Assembly (NCBI GenBank): GCA_019634595.1
Contig: JAHCBC010000003.1
Location: 496,001 to 560,000 of the forward strand
Direction of reading: 5' to 3'
Length of the DNA stretch: 64,000 nt
DNA from: Akkermansiaceae bacterium
Lineage (GTDB): Bacteria > Verrucomicrobiota > Verrucomicrobiia > Verrucomicrobiales > Akkermansiaceae
Shown here one piece after another: positions 8,416 through 16,654 of this stretch. Below the pieces are notes generated by a model. It was not told the origin of the DNA. It saw nothing but the letters and a program-made list of their open reading frames with translations, and did no database searches. The first letter of the stretch is position 1. The number at the start of each line of letters is the position of its first letter. The position numbers were made by a program, and so were the translations under genes.

Positions 8416-9132
8416 TCACCAGACGCCCTGCGCGACCAGTTGCTTCGTCGCGGCTTCCGCCCAGCCACGGTTGGCCGCGGGAGATGCGGGGGACGGGTGC
8501 AGCACCTTCCCGATGAACGCCCCACTCCCGGCCTCCGGCGCGGCCCGCCGCAGGCGTTCCTCCGCGAACGCGCCGACGCCGATCAGGAACTCCGGCCTGA
8601 GCGCGCGGATGACCTCCGCCAGATGGATCTGGCAGGCCTCCTCCACCGGGGCCATCTCGGCGGCGGAGATCTTGTCAGGGGTGAGGTTCGCGCCGGTCTG
8701 GCTCATCCAGACGAGCGGGCAGTAGTTCAGCACGAAGTGGTCCTTGAAAAACGCATCCGCCGTCCCGAAGCGATCCGCGAACAACCCCCACAGCCGCCTG
8801 CCGCTGACCTCCGACTTTTCGCAGGCGAAGCCCACCACCGGACGTTTCGGGTGCTCCACCGCCGGCTTTCCAACGGCTGTCTCGATCCCCATCCAGTCCC
8901 GCACGGCCGCGATCTCCCCGAAGGGTACCCCCGTCTGGGTCATGCCGAACGGCCCGGGGTTCATGCCGAGGAACAGCACCCGCTTCGTGCCCGCAGCGTA
9001 TTTCCGCAGATAGGTTTCATGCGCCGCCCACGCATACTCCAGTGGACGATAGGTGAACTCCACCGGCGGCCTGAAATGCAGCCCCGCCAGGTTTTCCGAA
9101 AGTTTCCGCGCCGGTTCGATCAATCCGCTCAC
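8416..9132 (-). CDS. SMUG1-type single-strand-selective uracil-DNA glycosylase
   Basis: The protein removes uracil (and oxidised pyrimidines in characterised relatives) from DNA in base-excision repair. It has about 238 residues. The active-site loop reads FLGMNPGPFGMTQTGVPFG, the SMUG1 form of motif A (GMNPGP), and the C-terminal motif B is HPSPASPAANRGW, where the His-Pro-Ser-Pro pattern is diagnostic. GTG at 9132 is the proposed start. It leaves 8 bases to the heme O synthase stop, so the two are probably co-transcribed. Confidence 0.9.
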   Translation of the reverse strand: MSGLIEPARKLSENLAGLHFRPPVEFTYRPLEYAWAAHETYLRKYAAGTKRVLFLGMNPGPFGMTQTGVPFGEIAAVRDWMGIETAVGKPAVEHPKRPVVGFACEKSEVSGRRLWGLFADRFGTADAFFKDHFVLNYCPLVWMSQTGANLTPDKISAAEMAPVEEACQIHLAEVIRALRPEFLIGVGAFAEERLRRAAPEAGSGAFIGKVLHPSPASPAANRGWAEAATKQLVAQGVW

Positions 9133-9140
9133 GGGCGGAC

Positions 9141-10064
9141 TCAAGCGTTCCGCCACGCGATCAGCAACACCACAAACGCGACCGGCAGATAAAGCAGGGT
9201 GGAAAAGAACAGGCGGCGGGCGGAGGTGCGCAGGCCGTCCTTGGCGAACTTCAGCGCCAGCCCCGCCATCAGGAAGCCGAGCAACGGCCCGACGATCAGC
9301 CACAGCAGGTTCGCGAAGCCGGTCACCATCGGCAGCAGGGAAAAGGCGGCCAGGGCAACGGCGAAGAAGGCGGAAAGGATGCCGCTCCTGCGCCCGCTCA
9401 CGTCCCCGTTCGACCACATCTTGTAGCCCGCCTCCTCATATTCCTCGCGGCAGAGCCAGTTGATCGCCACGAAGTGCGGGAGCTGCCAGAAGAACAGCAG
9501 GCCGAAAAGGAACCACGCCTCCAGCCCCATGGAGCCGCCCGCACCCGCCCAGCCGATCATCGGCGGGATGGCACCGGGAATGGCACCGACGAGCGTGTTG
9601 GTGGAACTGGCCCTCTTCAGCGGCGTATAAACGAAGACATAGACGGCCACCGTGGCCGCGGTGAGGTAGGCGGCCAGATGGCCCACGCTGGCCGAAAGGT
9701 GGATGATGCCCAGCGCGGAGAGCACCCAGCCGACGCCGAACGCCGTCATCGGGTTCATGCGGCGGGATGGCAGCGGACGATTCGCCGTGCGGAGCATGCG
9801 GGCGTCCAGCTCGATCTCCATCAACTGGTTGAAGGCTGCCGATCCGAATGCCGCAGCAGCGGTGCCGAGCAGGGTGTTCAGCAGCTTCATCCAGTCCATC
9901 GATCCGCCCTTGGAGGCCAGCAGGAATCCGAAGAAGGTGGTGATCAGGACGAAGAAGTTGAGCCGCACCTTCATCAGGACCATGAGGTCCTGGCGCAGGC
10001 CGGGGTTCTCCGGAAGTGCCTGACCTTCCTGTCTGATTTCCTGTGTTTTCTCCGGTTGCTCCAT
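9141..10064 (-). CDS. ctaB: protoheme IX farnesyltransferase (heme O synthase)
   Basis: This integral membrane prenyltransferase of the UbiA superfamily adds a farnesyl group to heme B, making heme O for cytochrome oxidase. It has about 307 residues with eight or nine hydrophobic helices. The first Asp-rich region is FNQLMEIELDARMLRTANRPLP, the typical N-x-x-x-D-x-x-x-D motif followed by TxxRPLP. The second is YTPLKR then NTLVGAIPGAIPPMIGW. ATG at 10062-10064 (MEQPEKT) is chosen over an upstream extension. No cytochrome oxidase subunits are next to it here. Confidence 0.92.
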   Translation of the reverse strand: MEQPEKTQEIRQEGQALPENPGLRQDLMVLMKVRLNFFVLITTFFGFLLASKGGSMDWMKLLNTLLGTAAAAFGSAAFNQLMEIELDARMLRTANRPLPSRRMNPMTAFGVGWVLSALGIIHLSASVGHLAAYLTAATVAVYVFVYTPLKRASSTNTLVGAIPGAIPPMIGWAGAGGSMGLEAWFLFGLLFFWQLPHFVAINWLCREEYEEAGYKMWSNGDVSGRRSGILSAFFAVALAAFSLLPMVTGFANLLWLIVGPLLGFLMAGLALKFAKDGLRTSARRLFFSTLLYLPVAFVVLLIAWRNA

Positions 10065-10176
10065 CGCGGGGCGGCCACCATGCCCCGCCGCCCCCCGCAT
10101 TCCAAGCCGGAGTTTCCACCCGCCCGCATTCGCTGGACTCCCATGGAAAAGAACGATAATGGTCTCTTTCTACCCA

Positions 10177-11382
10177 ATGCGCCCCCTTCTCATCTCCCTG
10201 CTCGCCATTGCTTCCGCCATCGCGGCGGAACCACGCACCTGGACGGATTCCCTCAACCGGAAGATCGAGGCTACCCTGGTCCGCGTGGACGGGGACAATG
10301 TGCTCCTGAAGCTCAAGGATGGCAGGGAAGTCCCCTACCCTCTGGCCAAGCTTTCCCAGGCGGACCGGGATTTCGTCGCCTCCGTGCCGGTGGAAAAACC
10401 GGAGAACATGCCGGAGGGCGGCGCGTCCGATGACCTGGAAGTGGCGGGCAAGGTGCTCAATTTCTCCGCCCCATGGCCGGACCGGATCACCTTCACGGAA
10501 GATCCGGAGATCACCACGGTGGAGGAAAGCCCCACGGAAAAGCGCTTCATCTATGAAAGCGCGAACTACCGCTACGTCTGTGACGTGCGCCTCTCCAAGA
10601 TGGTGGTGAAGGGCTTCGCCGTCATGTTCGAGGCGACCAACCTTTATTGCGCGACGGTTCCGCTCGCCCTCAACGGCGGCAAGTCCGCGAAGGGCAAGCA
10701 CGAGATCCTGCTGTTCGAGAACAAGGAAGACTACGTGAAAGCCGGCGGCCCTCCATCCAGCGCCGGTGTCTTCATCGGCGGGAAAAACATCGTCATGGTG
10801 CCGCTGGAAAGCCTGGGCGTCCGTCCCGTTGGCAGCGGCTACATGCTGGACCGGGACAAGAGCAGCAAGACCCTGCCGCACGAGCTGGTCCACCAGCTCA
10901 CCCCGCGCCCCTACTACAGCATGGGCGCGCGCGGCTGGTTCACCGAGGGCATCGCGGAATACATCTCCGTCACCCCCTACCGTGCCGGTTCCTACAATGT
11001 CCGGAACAATTTCCGCGACCTCGTCCAGTATGCCACCGGCTACGGTGAGGACGGCCGCGGAGGGCGCGCGCTCGGCACCGAGATCACGCTCCCGTCCCTG
11101 AAAAAATGGATGCTGATGCCCTACGAAGACTTCGTCGGGAACCCATCGACCACCCAGATCAACTACGGCTGCGCCATGCTCATCACCACCTACTTCATCC
11201 ACATGGATGGCAAGGGGGACGGAGCACGGCTGAAGGCATTCCTCAAAGCCCTCCGCGAAGGCAAGGAGGAGGAGGAAGCGCTCGCCGTCCTGCTGGACGG
11301 CCGCACGTTCGAGCAGCTCGAGCAGGAGATCAAGAAAGCCTGGGGTTCCAAGCGGGTGGATTTCACCTTCAAGGCTCCCTGA
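10177..11382 (+). CDS. secreted SHD1-domain metallopeptidase-like protein (HExxH)
   Basis: This 401-residue exported protein has a signal peptide (MRPLLISLLAIASAIAA). Residues about 19-69 (RTWTDSLNRKIEATLVRV then PLAKLSQADRDFV) match the SHD1-like domain common in extracytoplasmic proteins of the PVC phyla. The C-terminal half has HELVHQL at 235-241 and WFTEGIAEY at 254-262. This is a gluzincin arrangement: two His zinc ligands, the catalytic Glu236, and Glu257 or Glu261 as the third ligand. The peptidase activity is an inference from that motif. GATAAT at 10155-10160 could be a -10 element, but no good -35 was seen. Confidence 0.75.
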   Translation: MRPLLISLLAIASAIAAEPRTWTDSLNRKIEATLVRVDGDNVLLKLKDGREVPYPLAKLSQADRDFVASVPVEKPENMPEGGASDDLEVAGKVLNFSAPWPDRITFTEDPEITTVEESPTEKRFIYESANYRYVCDVRLSKMVVKGFAVMFEATNLYCATVPLALNGGKSAKGKHEILLFENKEDYVKAGGPPSSAGVFIGGKNIVMVPLESLGVRPVGSGYMLDRDKSSKTLPHELVHQLTPRPYYSMGARGWFTEGIAEYISVTPYRAGSYNVRNNFRDLVQYATGYGEDGRGGRALGTEITLPSLKKWMLMPYEDFVGNPSTTQINYGCAMLITTYFIHMDGKGDGARLKAFLKALREGKEEEEALAVLLDGRTFEQLEQEIKKAWGSKRVDFTFKAP

Positions 11383-11449
11383 TGATTCGGAGGCCGACCC
11401 CGCTCTCCGGTTCCGGCGGGAGATTGGGTTCCGGAACTGCCGCCACCGA

Positions 11450-12331
11450 TCAAGCTTTGGCGCGTTTCATCCTGAAATAAGCCACCAAGGCGGCGATGAG
11501 CGCGCCCCCGGCGGCGAGCCATGGCCAGAGGGGCTTTTCGTTGGCGGACCCCTTGACCTCCCCATCCGAAGCGGAGGAGGCCTTGGATGATCCGTTGGTT
11601 CCTCCGCTAGAAGTGGCTTGTTTCCCTGTAGCGTCCTTCCTGATGCGTTTGATGGAGCGATCGATGTCATCGGCGATGTCCCCCCTGCCCACATCCCGCA
11701 GCTTTTGCGCGAATTTCCCGGCCGCCTCAACATGGCTTTCATCTCCGTAACTACGGAGAGCGTCGGCAACCTCCCGGGGGGTGGCCCTTTCAAAGATAAG
11801 ACCATTCCGTTCATCGGCGGAGGAATTGAAATAATCCAACACCGAAAACAAATGCTCGGGCGCACCATATCTTAGAATCCAGGGAATTGTTGAGCCAAGA
11901 CCGCTCGTAATCAATGGGTATTTAGGTTTACCCTGTGCGGCATAGTGTTCATAGCGTTCATCCGCTTCGCGGATGCGGGCTTCCCAATAGAGGGATCTTG
12001 CCGCAACAATTCTCGGATCCTTTGATGTTCCGCGGAAGGGCGTGACATTCGATGCAATCAGGGATGTTTCGAATCCATACTTCGCGGGATCTCCGATGAT
12101 CCGGGCGAGGACGCTTTCCCAATCGCGTTTGTCATCCTTGATCGGCGTGGGCTGTTGGGGGCCCTCCGTGTTGATGAACGGTCGTCCTAACTTCAAGCTC
12201 TGGAGGAAAAACTCCTCCGCCTGCCGGGAAAATTCCTGGGGGTCGTCCGAAGTCGGATACTCAGGCTGTCCGGACACCATGCCGGGGATCAGCCAGATGA
12301 TCGACAGAAATACGAGCAGGGGTTTCTTCAT
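11450..12331 (-). CDS. hypothetical exported protein with C-terminal membrane anchor
   Basis: This 293-residue protein has a signal peptide (MKKPLLVFLSIIWLIPGMVSG). The globular region is unrecognised and helical (ADERYEHYAAQGKP; SVLDYFNSSADERNG). It is followed by a low-complexity Ser/Gly/Thr linker and then a C-terminal anchor: PLWPWLAAGGALIAALVAYF and a basic tail RMKRAKA. The linker, helix and basic tail resemble tripartite sorting signals, but no known sorting motif is present. It is the third gene of the exported operon; its ATG overlaps the stop of the 1003-residue protein (12328-12331). Confidence 0.6.
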   Translation of the reverse strand: MKKPLLVFLSIIWLIPGMVSGQPEYPTSDDPQEFSRQAEEFFLQSLKLGRPFINTEGPQQPTPIKDDKRDWESVLARIIGDPAKYGFETSLIASNVTPFRGTSKDPRIVAARSLYWEARIREADERYEHYAAQGKPKYPLITSGLGSTIPWILRYGAPEHLFSVLDYFNSSADERNGLIFERATPREVADALRSYGDESHVEAAGKFAQKLRDVGRGDIADDIDRSIKRIRKDATGKQATSSGGTNGSSKASSASDGEVKGSANEKPLWPWLAAGGALIAALVAYFRMKRAKA

Positions 12332-15300
12332 GGTGTGCCTCCCAGTTCTTTCAGGATCATTTTTTCCTGATCCCGCAACAACCTCTTGTTGCCTTTGATG
12401 CTCCTGTCCGGGCCGGTACTCTTTTTCATGAGATTTCGGGAAACCGATGGATCCGCCTTATCTGGTCCGTATTCTCCCCGGGAGGGTACAGAGTCAGGGT
12501 CGCTACGATCATGAGAGGTACCATAATGTCCATGATTGGTCAGAAGGTGGCCCAGTTCATGGCCGAGGGTGAACCAGGAAGTCTGAGCATCAGAAGGCCC
12601 TAAAATATGCTCGGCCGAAAGCACCACCGTCCGCGTGTAGGCTTGATCGGCCGTAGCGGTGAGCCGCTTGGTGACCGCTTTTCCCCGTTCGATTTCAAGG
12701 GGATTCGGCTGGAGAAGACCACGAACGACAAAGATCGTGAAATCCCGTCTGCCGACAGCGGGATCAGCGACCGCCGCATCGACAAGCGCTTTCATATCGG
12801 CATGTACGAGATTGCCGAGTCCCTGGGAACCGCCACCGCCAAAACCATCATGGTGCTGAACCTGGAGATCATTCGCTATGGCCGGAGGCACCGGCATGCT
12901 CTTGTAATCCACCTCCAATTCCACCCCAACCTGGGCAAACCGTTCCTTGGCGATCTTCACGAACCCCACGAACTCCGTCTGATAGAAATCCGCTTCCCCG
13001 ACGAAAACAACCCGCACCTCAGCGTTTCTCTTCACCTTCACCGGCACTTTCATGCTGAACGGATAGCTGACTGCGCCGATCTTGACCTCGCTGATCTCCA
13101 CACCCCCTCCCAACTGCACCCGGTGCGTCCGGTCGCCCGCCTGCTCGTCATTGCCGCCGGCTTCATCATCCGCCTGATCCGATACCAGCAACTGCGATTG
13201 CGATTCCTGCTGGAACGGATTCGCCGTCAGCGGGATCTCTGTCGCCGGATCGTTATAGGCTCCATCCGGATTCCCCGACGTCCCGAGTTTGGCCACTACC
13301 GGCTTCCCTCCCAATCTCGACGGGATCCGGACATGGAACCGATGCGGATCGGCGTCGATGTCCAGGACCCCATTCTCGTCTAGCGAATCTTCCATCTTCG
13401 CCACCTTCAATTCCTCCGCACCGAACAGGCGGTCGAAGATCTCCTCCTCATTGTGGTTCAAGGCGGGAGTCACCACCTCCACCGGAACTAGCAGCGCGTT
13501 GGACGTCGCCCCTTCATCACCGATCCAGATCAGCCCGGACGCGGTGATCTTCTTCGGTTCCATAGCCGCCAGAGACGTTTTCCCCGTGGCCGCCTCCAGC
13601 GTGTGCCACCGTGCGTTGCGCCAGATCGCACGGCCCTGCGCCCCGTCGCCAATGCCGTTGCCCTGGCGGTCGAACGCGAGGACCCCGGTGAGGCTGGCGA
13701 TGGGATCGAATCCCTGTCCCTTTTGGAAGCGGAACGGTCCGCCCATCTGTCCGATGCCCCAGGTTGCCGTGGTGCCGGGAAGATCCGGAAGATCGCTGAT
13801 GCTCTCCAGATCATACGGCAGCACCTGGGTAGGAGCATTGCCGCAGAGGATGTGGTTGAGTTCCGACGCGCTGACACGGTTCTTGATCATGATCCGTCCG
13901 CTGCGGGTGATGACCGGCTCCGGCGGCAACGTAAAGTCATGGAACAGATGGCCGTTCATGGAACCCGCCGTCAGATCCGTGGTGGTCCGGGTTTCCACGG
14001 CCAGATTGGACCGGGGGTAGGATGGCCCGGGTGATATCACCTGATGCGTGAAAACCGCCTTGGTCACCTGCGGATCAATGCTGGTGTGGAAGCCGACCGC
14101 ATGATCCTCCGTGAACGAAGGATTCTCCACCGTACCCCCGAAGCCGCGGTTTTCCCCCAACATCCTGCAGGTGGCATACTGTCCCTGCCGCCAGAGGAAG
14201 GCCAGCTTCGCATGGCCGGAGCGCGTGGGTTGCTCCGAGTTCACGCCATGTTCCGACAACGTGTAGTCCACATCCGCGATCACACTCCCGTCCTCCGCGA
14301 TGGCCTTCATCACCACCGTCATGATCACCGTGCGGTTGGAGGGGGTGCCGGGTCCCGGCAGCGGCGCGGTGCCGGCGGTGTGGGTGCTGGAGGCCCCGGG
14401 ATTCCATGTCGTGACCTTGAAGTTCAACTGGAAGTTCTCCGGCGCGAACATCACGGGGATGAGCCGCCCCACGCTCTCCGCGGAAGGGTCCCACACCAGC
14501 CCCACCGGATCGGTCGTGTAGTCGGCCACCGGCGTGGTGCGGGCGAGGAGGATCCTGCCGGAGTCGGAGACATCCACCGCCTTGAAGCCGCCGGTGGCGC
14601 CATCCACCGGGATGTGCAGGTATTTCGCCTCCGGTGTGCGATACCAGTTCACCTCATCGTCGAAAGGCGAGGCATCATAGGGATCGGCGGGGCCGGAGCC
14701 ATCGCTGTTGGGGATCACGGGAGGCTCCTCCGGATCGGTGGGATTCCCGGCTCCCGGAGGATTCACCAACTCCATGATGGCGGCGTGGATGAGCGGGTTG
14801 TCCGCCATGACGGCCAGTTCCCATGGGGAGAAGAGGCCGCCCGGGTTCGGCTGGTCCGCCACATCACACCGGAAGAAACTCCGTTCGGCCAAAGTGTTGG
14901 TCTGCGCGTCGCGCGGAGAGACATCGACCATCAGATGCGCCCCGTTGCCCGCCATGGGATCGAACGGAGTCCAACTGCCGGAGGAAAGGTCCGGACTGGT
15001 GGACAGGGTGTAGGTTTTCCCCGGCAGGGACCACGGCACGGTCAGCCGGAAGGTGTCCGGCGGCCATGGCGCTCCGGCGATCTCCATTCCGTGCACACCC
15101 AGCGGCGGCAGACCCGAGAAAGGATCGGTCCCGGCGATGCTTTCCATGAGATTGCTCCGGCCGTCACCGTCTGCGTCCTCCAAGGGGCCGAACGGTGAGG
15201 CATCAGGGAAGAGTGCCAGTTGGTTGTGGAGCAGTTCCCATACATCGCTCATGCCGTTGCCGTTGGTGTCGAGGGCGTGGCCCGGTGCGGCGGCGAGGAC

Positions 15301-15339
15301 GCAGAGGATAACGGCCAGGGGAAGCGGGCGGCTTCTCAC
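12328..15339 (-). CDS. large secreted protein with type-3 calcium repeats and an HExxH metallopeptidase-like end
   Basis: This 1003-residue exported protein has a signal peptide (LPLAVILCVLAAAPGHA). It then has two Asp/Asn-rich calcium-binding loops of the thrombospondin type-3 kind, DTNGNGMSDVWE and DADGDGRSNLMES. A large beta-rich middle region is unrecognised. Near the C-terminus (from residue 927) it has HELGHLLTNHGHYG, a zincin motif whose third ligand could be either downstream His; the spacing is not the standard metzincin spacing. A zinc peptidase of unknown target is the best guess. The 3' end overlaps the next gene and the 5' end overlaps the previous stop, so it is the central gene of a three-gene unit. 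Confidence 0.68.
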   Translation of the reverse strand: MRSRPLPLAVILCVLAAAPGHALDTNGNGMSDVWELLHNQLALFPDASPFGPLEDADGDGRSNLMESIAGTDPFSGLPPLGVHGMEIAGAPWPPDTFRLTVPWSLPGKTYTLSTSPDLSSGSWTPFDPMAGNGAHLMVDVSPRDAQTNTLAERSFFRCDVADQPNPGGLFSPWELAVMADNPLIHAAIMELVNPPGAGNPTDPEEPPVIPNSDGSGPADPYDASPFDDEVNWYRTPEAKYLHIPVDGATGGFKAVDVSDSGRILLARTTPVADYTTDPVGLVWDPSAESVGRLIPVMFAPENFQLNFKVTTWNPGASSTHTAGTAPLPGPGTPSNRTVIMTVVMKAIAEDGSVIADVDYTLSEHGVNSEQPTRSGHAKLAFLWRQGQYATCRMLGENRGFGGTVENPSFTEDHAVGFHTSIDPQVTKAVFTHQVISPGPSYPRSNLAVETRTTTDLTAGSMNGHLFHDFTLPPEPVITRSGRIMIKNRVSASELNHILCGNAPTQVLPYDLESISDLPDLPGTTATWGIGQMGGPFRFQKGQGFDPIASLTGVLAFDRQGNGIGDGAQGRAIWRNARWHTLEAATGKTSLAAMEPKKITASGLIWIGDEGATSNALLVPVEVVTPALNHNEEEIFDRLFGAEELKVAKMEDSLDENGVLDIDADPHRFHVRIPSRLGGKPVVAKLGTSGNPDGAYNDPATEIPLTANPFQQESQSQLLVSDQADDEAGGNDEQAGDRTHRVQLGGGVEISEVKIGAVSYPFSMKVPVKVKRNAEVRVVFVGEADFYQTEFVGFVKIAKERFAQVGVELEVDYKSMPVPPAIANDLQVQHHDGFGGGGSQGLGNLVHADMKALVDAAVADPAVGRRDFTIFVVRGLLQPNPLEIERGKAVTKRLTATADQAYTRTVVLSAEHILGPSDAQTSWFTLGHELGHLLTNHGHYGTSHDRSDPDSVPSRGEYGPDKADPSVSRNLMKKSTGPDRSIKGNKRLLRDQEKMILKELGGTP

Positions 15340-16106
15340 CGCGCGCCCCCTTCCCGGGCGGCACGGATGGCCGCCTCATCCGCCCGCCAGTAGCGCATGA
15401 CGACGGGTTTCCTTTCCGGGGGATTGGTGGCCCGTTCCGCCGCAGCGGCAGCGGCCAGTACGAGATGCGCCTCATACCGTGCGCGCAGCAACGGCGTTTC
15501 CCGGTGGTAGAAGTCCAGCAGCACCTGGAGAGCTGCGGTTTCCTCCGCGGTGGGTTCCCCTGCCGCGACCACGAACCCACCGGGCGGCAGGGAGAAAAAG
15601 GACGGGACGCCATCGGGGCCACCGATGCTTTCCGAGACCATCATCAGCAGGCTGCAGCGGGCGGTTTCCGTGGCGATCTCCCCGTGGCCGCTGAGCCACA
15701 GGAAATTCGCGGGAACCCACAGCGAGACGCTGCGGCCATGGTTCTGGATCTGGAGGTGGGTCACCGCCTGATCCGGATGCGCCTTGTCGGGGATGTACAC
15801 GCCGGCCCCCAGCACGAGCGTGTGGACGGGCCGGGGATAGGGTGTTTCCTCCCCGCCTTCCGTCTCCGCAACCGGCGGAGCAGACCGGGAGAGGGCGGCG
15901 GGCGGGAGTGCCAGCCGTTGGTCCTCCATCGCGGCGGGGTCGAGCTTCTGCAACGTCACGTCCCTCAGGCCGTCATGGACGGTGCGGGCGGAGAGGATGT
16001 CCTGCGGCAGCACCTCCAGCGCGGGGAGTTCCGATTGGGAAGCTTCCTGCGCGTGGGCAAACCACGGGGGCGCGAGGAAGAGAAAAAGAAGGGGGAGGGT
16101 TTTCAT
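15336..16106 (-). CDS. hypothetical exported protein, first gene of the exported operon
   Basis: This 256-residue protein has a signal peptide (MKTLPLLFLFLAPPWFAHAQ, cleavage expected near residue 20). The mature part is Pro/Ala/Glu rich at its start (ELPALEVLPQDILSARTVHD) and contains a predicted beta region (HTLVLGAGVYIP; RSVSLWVPANFLWLSG). It ends in an Ala-rich helix. No family is recognised. ATG at 16106 is chosen because it places the signal peptide at the N-terminus. It faces the XRE regulator across a 131-bp divergent gap containing an inverted repeat. Confidence 0.58.
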   Translation of the reverse strand: MKTLPLLFLFLAPPWFAHAQEASQSELPALEVLPQDILSARTVHDGLRDVTLQKLDPAAMEDQRLALPPAALSRSAPPVAETEGGEETPYPRPVHTLVLGAGVYIPDKAHPDQAVTHLQIQNHGRSVSLWVPANFLWLSGHGEIATETARCSLLMMVSESIGGPDGVPSFFSLPPGGFVVAAGEPTAEETAALQVLLDFYHRETPLLRARYEAHLVLAAAAAAERATNPPERKPVVMRYWRADEAAIRAAREGGAR

Positions 16107-16181
16107 GAGGAAAACAAGCAATGAGAAGCAACATCTTCGACTAGTTGGTCTTCCAGAAAATGGCAAATAATTTCGGCACAA

Positions 16182-16195
16182 AAGTGCACACACTT
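16182..16195. promoter_or_regulatory. candidate operator: inverted repeat AAGTG-N4-CACTT
   Basis: Perfect 5-bp arms (AAGTG at 16182-16186, CACTT at 16191-16195) flank a CACA spacer, between the divergent XRE regulator (start 16238) and the exported operon (start 16106). The size and symmetry suit a dimeric XRE repressor. A repeat this short can occur by chance. Confidence 0.3.
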
Positions 16196-16237
16196 GTGAG
16201 CATTTTTCGAATTGGGTGCGGCTAGTCTACCAAGTTG

Positions 16238-16513
16238 ATGCGGAATGACCGGCCCCAGAACATCATCGGAGCGAACGTCCGGACCGTTCGTTCCGCCTTG
16301 GGCTGGACGCAGGCTGATCTTGCCCGGAAGTGTCAATTGAAAGGATTCGACATCACCCGTACCGGCATTTCACAGGTCGAAAGCTTGTTCAGGCGTGTCA
16401 CGGATCACGAAATGGTCTTGATCGCCCGCGCCCTCCGGGTGCCAGTAACGGACCTGATCCCCAAACGGCTTCCTCCATGGATCGGAAGGCCCCGGAAGGA
16501 CTCCGATCCCTGA
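16238..16513 (+). CDS. small XRE-family transcriptional regulator
   Basis: This 91-residue protein is mostly a single helix-turn-helix domain. IGANVRTVRSALGWTQADLARKC is helices 1-2; ITRTGISQVESLFRRVTDHEMVLIARALRVPVTDLIP covers the recognition helix and helices 4-5. The N-terminal NDRPQNIIG and the V-DLIPKR end resemble a small XRE family I recall as common in Verrucomicrobiota and other environmental bacteria. It has no ligand or peptidase domain. It is divergent from the exported three-gene operon and probably controls it, itself, or both. Confidence 0.75.
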   Translation: MRNDRPQNIIGANVRTVRSALGWTQADLARKCQLKGFDITRTGISQVESLFRRVTDHEMVLIARALRVPVTDLIPKRLPPWIGRPRKDSDP

Positions 16514-16654
16514 ATTTCCCCAGCCGCTTCCTGGAGATTTTTTCCGGACAAAGCCTTTGGCGGGAGACACTCTCCACAGCAACACCCCCAGCGCTTTCCC
16601 GCCGGAACTTTTTCGTTTGGAGGATGGGCCGGCAGTTCCCATACTCCGCGCCCC

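Noticed and set aside
9436..11202. Long minus-strand open frame overlapping ctaB and the secreted metallopeptidase gene.
   Set aside because: It spans two well-supported genes in another frame, with no recognisable domain; it is a shadow of GC-rich sequence.
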